Source: Friedmanniella sp. (GTDB taxonomy: Bacteria; Actinomycetota; Actinomycetes; Propionibacteriales; Propionibacteriaceae). Taken from it: DNA of 6,279 nucleotides. Positions 5,586 to 6,279 of this stretch are shown here, piece by piece. Both the position numbers and the translations under genes were made by a program. Positions within the stretch are counted from its first letter, which is position 1. Each line of letters starts with the position of its first letter. The stretch covers positions 1-6,279 of the forward strand of contig JAOPXW010000183.1 of the NCBI GenBank assembly GCA_025964935.1, written 5' to 3'. The notes beneath the pieces were generated by a model that had not been told where the DNA came from, did no database searches, and worked only from the letters and a program-made list of their open reading frames with translations.

Positions 5586-6279
5586 CCCTGCAGGTCCAGG
5601 TGCAGGTCAGGTCCCGGCAGCTCGACGTGGCCTTCGAGCTCGAGCCGGGTGAGCGGGTGGCCGTCGTGGGGCCGAACGGCTCCGGGAAGTCGAGCCTGCT
5701 CGCGGTGCTGGCCGGGCTGGTCCGCCCCGACCGCGGCCACCTGGAGCTCGACGGTCGGGTGCTGTTCCACAGGTCCGACCCGGCGGTCGGCGGGGTGCGG
5801 CCACCGCCGGCCCAGTGGGTCCCGCCGTACGCCCGCAACGTCGCCCTGCTCGCTCAGGACCCCCTGCTCTTCCCGCACCTGAACGTGCTGCAGAACGTGG
5901 CCTTCGCCCCCCGGGCCGCGGGTCGCTCCCGGGCCGAGGCCCGCGGGCTGGCCCTGGAGTGGCTGAAACAGGTCGGGGCCGAGTCGCTGGCCACCCGGCG
6001 GGTGGGCCAGCTCTCGGGCGGGCAGGCGCAGCGCGTGGCCATCGCCCGGGCCCTGGCCGCCCGGCCGAGGCTGATGCTGCTGGACGAGCCGATGGCGGCC
6101 CTGGACGTGACCTCCGCCCCGCTGCTCCGCCGGGTGCTGCGGGAGGTGCTGCAGGGTCAGTCCCTGGTCATCGTGACGCACGACCTGCTCGACGCGCTGC
6201 TGCTGGCCGACCGGGTGATCGTGCTCGACCACGGTCGGGTTGTGGAGTCGGGACCCCTGGCCGAGGTGGTCGCCCACCC
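5582..6279 (+). CDS. modC: Molybdate ABC transporter ATP-binding protein ModC (partial, C-terminus off the right edge)
   Basis: The first 232 residues of an ABC ATPase are present. Walker A is GPNGSGKS (30-37), the Q-loop [12 protein letters not shown] (89-100), the signature LSGGQ (144-148), Walker B LMLLDEP (164-170), the D-loop ALD (173-175) and the switch histidine H200 in IVTHD. The phrase VPPYARN just before the Q-loop parallels the LPPHRR segment of ModC and related anion importers. All catalytic parts are intact. The frame is open at position 6279, so the usual C-terminal part, including any TOBE domain, cannot be judged. The ATG at 5582 overlaps the modB stop codon as ATGA, so translation is coupled. 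The enzyme sits on the cytoplasmic face of ModB and powers molybdate import. Confidence 0.93.
   Translation, partial: MTLQVQVQVRSRQLDVAFELEPGERVAVVGPNGSGKSSLLAVLAGLVRPDRGHLELDGRVLFHRSDPAVGGVRPPPAQWVPPYARNVALLAQDPLLFPHLNVLQNVAFAPRAAGRSRAEARGLALEWLKQVGAESLATRRVGQLSGGQAQRVAIARALAARPRLMLLDEPMAALDVTSAPLLRRVLREVLQGQSLVIVTHDLLDALLLADRVIVLDHGRVVESGPLAEVVAH

Noticed and set aside
5474..6277. Minus-strand open frame opposite modB and modC, rich in Gln and His
   Set aside because: Its Q/H-rich composition results from reading modC backwards. modC shows all ABC motifs in order.

Overview
The window is very GC-rich with strong G/C third-position bias. It has a lipobox ModA, a signal-peptide protein rich in Ala/Pro, and start sites that look leaderless. 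Together these suggest a high-GC actinobacterium (Propionibacteriales/Streptomyces-like); the exact lineage cannot be told from the sequence. There are six genes and no sign of RNA genes, CRISPR arrays or insertion sequences.

Left part (1-1016): a divergent pair. A partial FAD/NAD(P)-binding flavoprotein of the kind found beside actinobacterial arsenic regulators reads leftwards off the window edge. An ArsR/SmtB-family repressor reads rightwards. The 88 bp between them is AT-richer than its surroundings. It holds a predicted promoter for each direction and two inverted repeats. One repeat (579-597) overlaps both promoters, so a single bound dimer could silence the repressor and the flavoprotein together. 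The repressor carries an N-terminal Cys-Cys pair and a CVC motif in the sensing helix, which is consistent with As(III)/Sb(III) or another soft-metal inducer. A GC-rich hairpin follows arsR.

Middle part (1017-3495): one large secreted protein (766 aa) that fuses a phytase-like esterase/propeller domain to a complete glycerophosphodiester phosphodiesterase domain. It is probably an extracytoplasmic enzyme that takes phosphate or glycerol phosphate from organic phosphodiesters. A 32-nt imperfect palindrome and a single PHO-box-like element lie upstream. A strong 13-bp-stem terminator follows it.

Right part (3496-6279): a molybdate uptake operon. First comes a small regulator joining an excisionase/MerR-type helix-turn-helix to a TOBE (Mop-like) molybdate-binding domain. 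Then come modA (binding lipoprotein), modB (permease) and modC (ATPase, cut by the window edge). The gap between the regulator and modA is 37 bp, modA and modB overlap, and modB and modC share ATGA. A 7-6-7 palindrome (3546-3565) covers the predicted -10 element and the start codon of the regulator. This fits molybdate-responsive autoregulation of the whole operon from one promoter.

Most of this is recognisable biology. The points most worth checking are the self-overlapping operator of the HTH-TOBE regulator, the shared arsR/flavoprotein operator, and the phytase-like/GDPD fusion.
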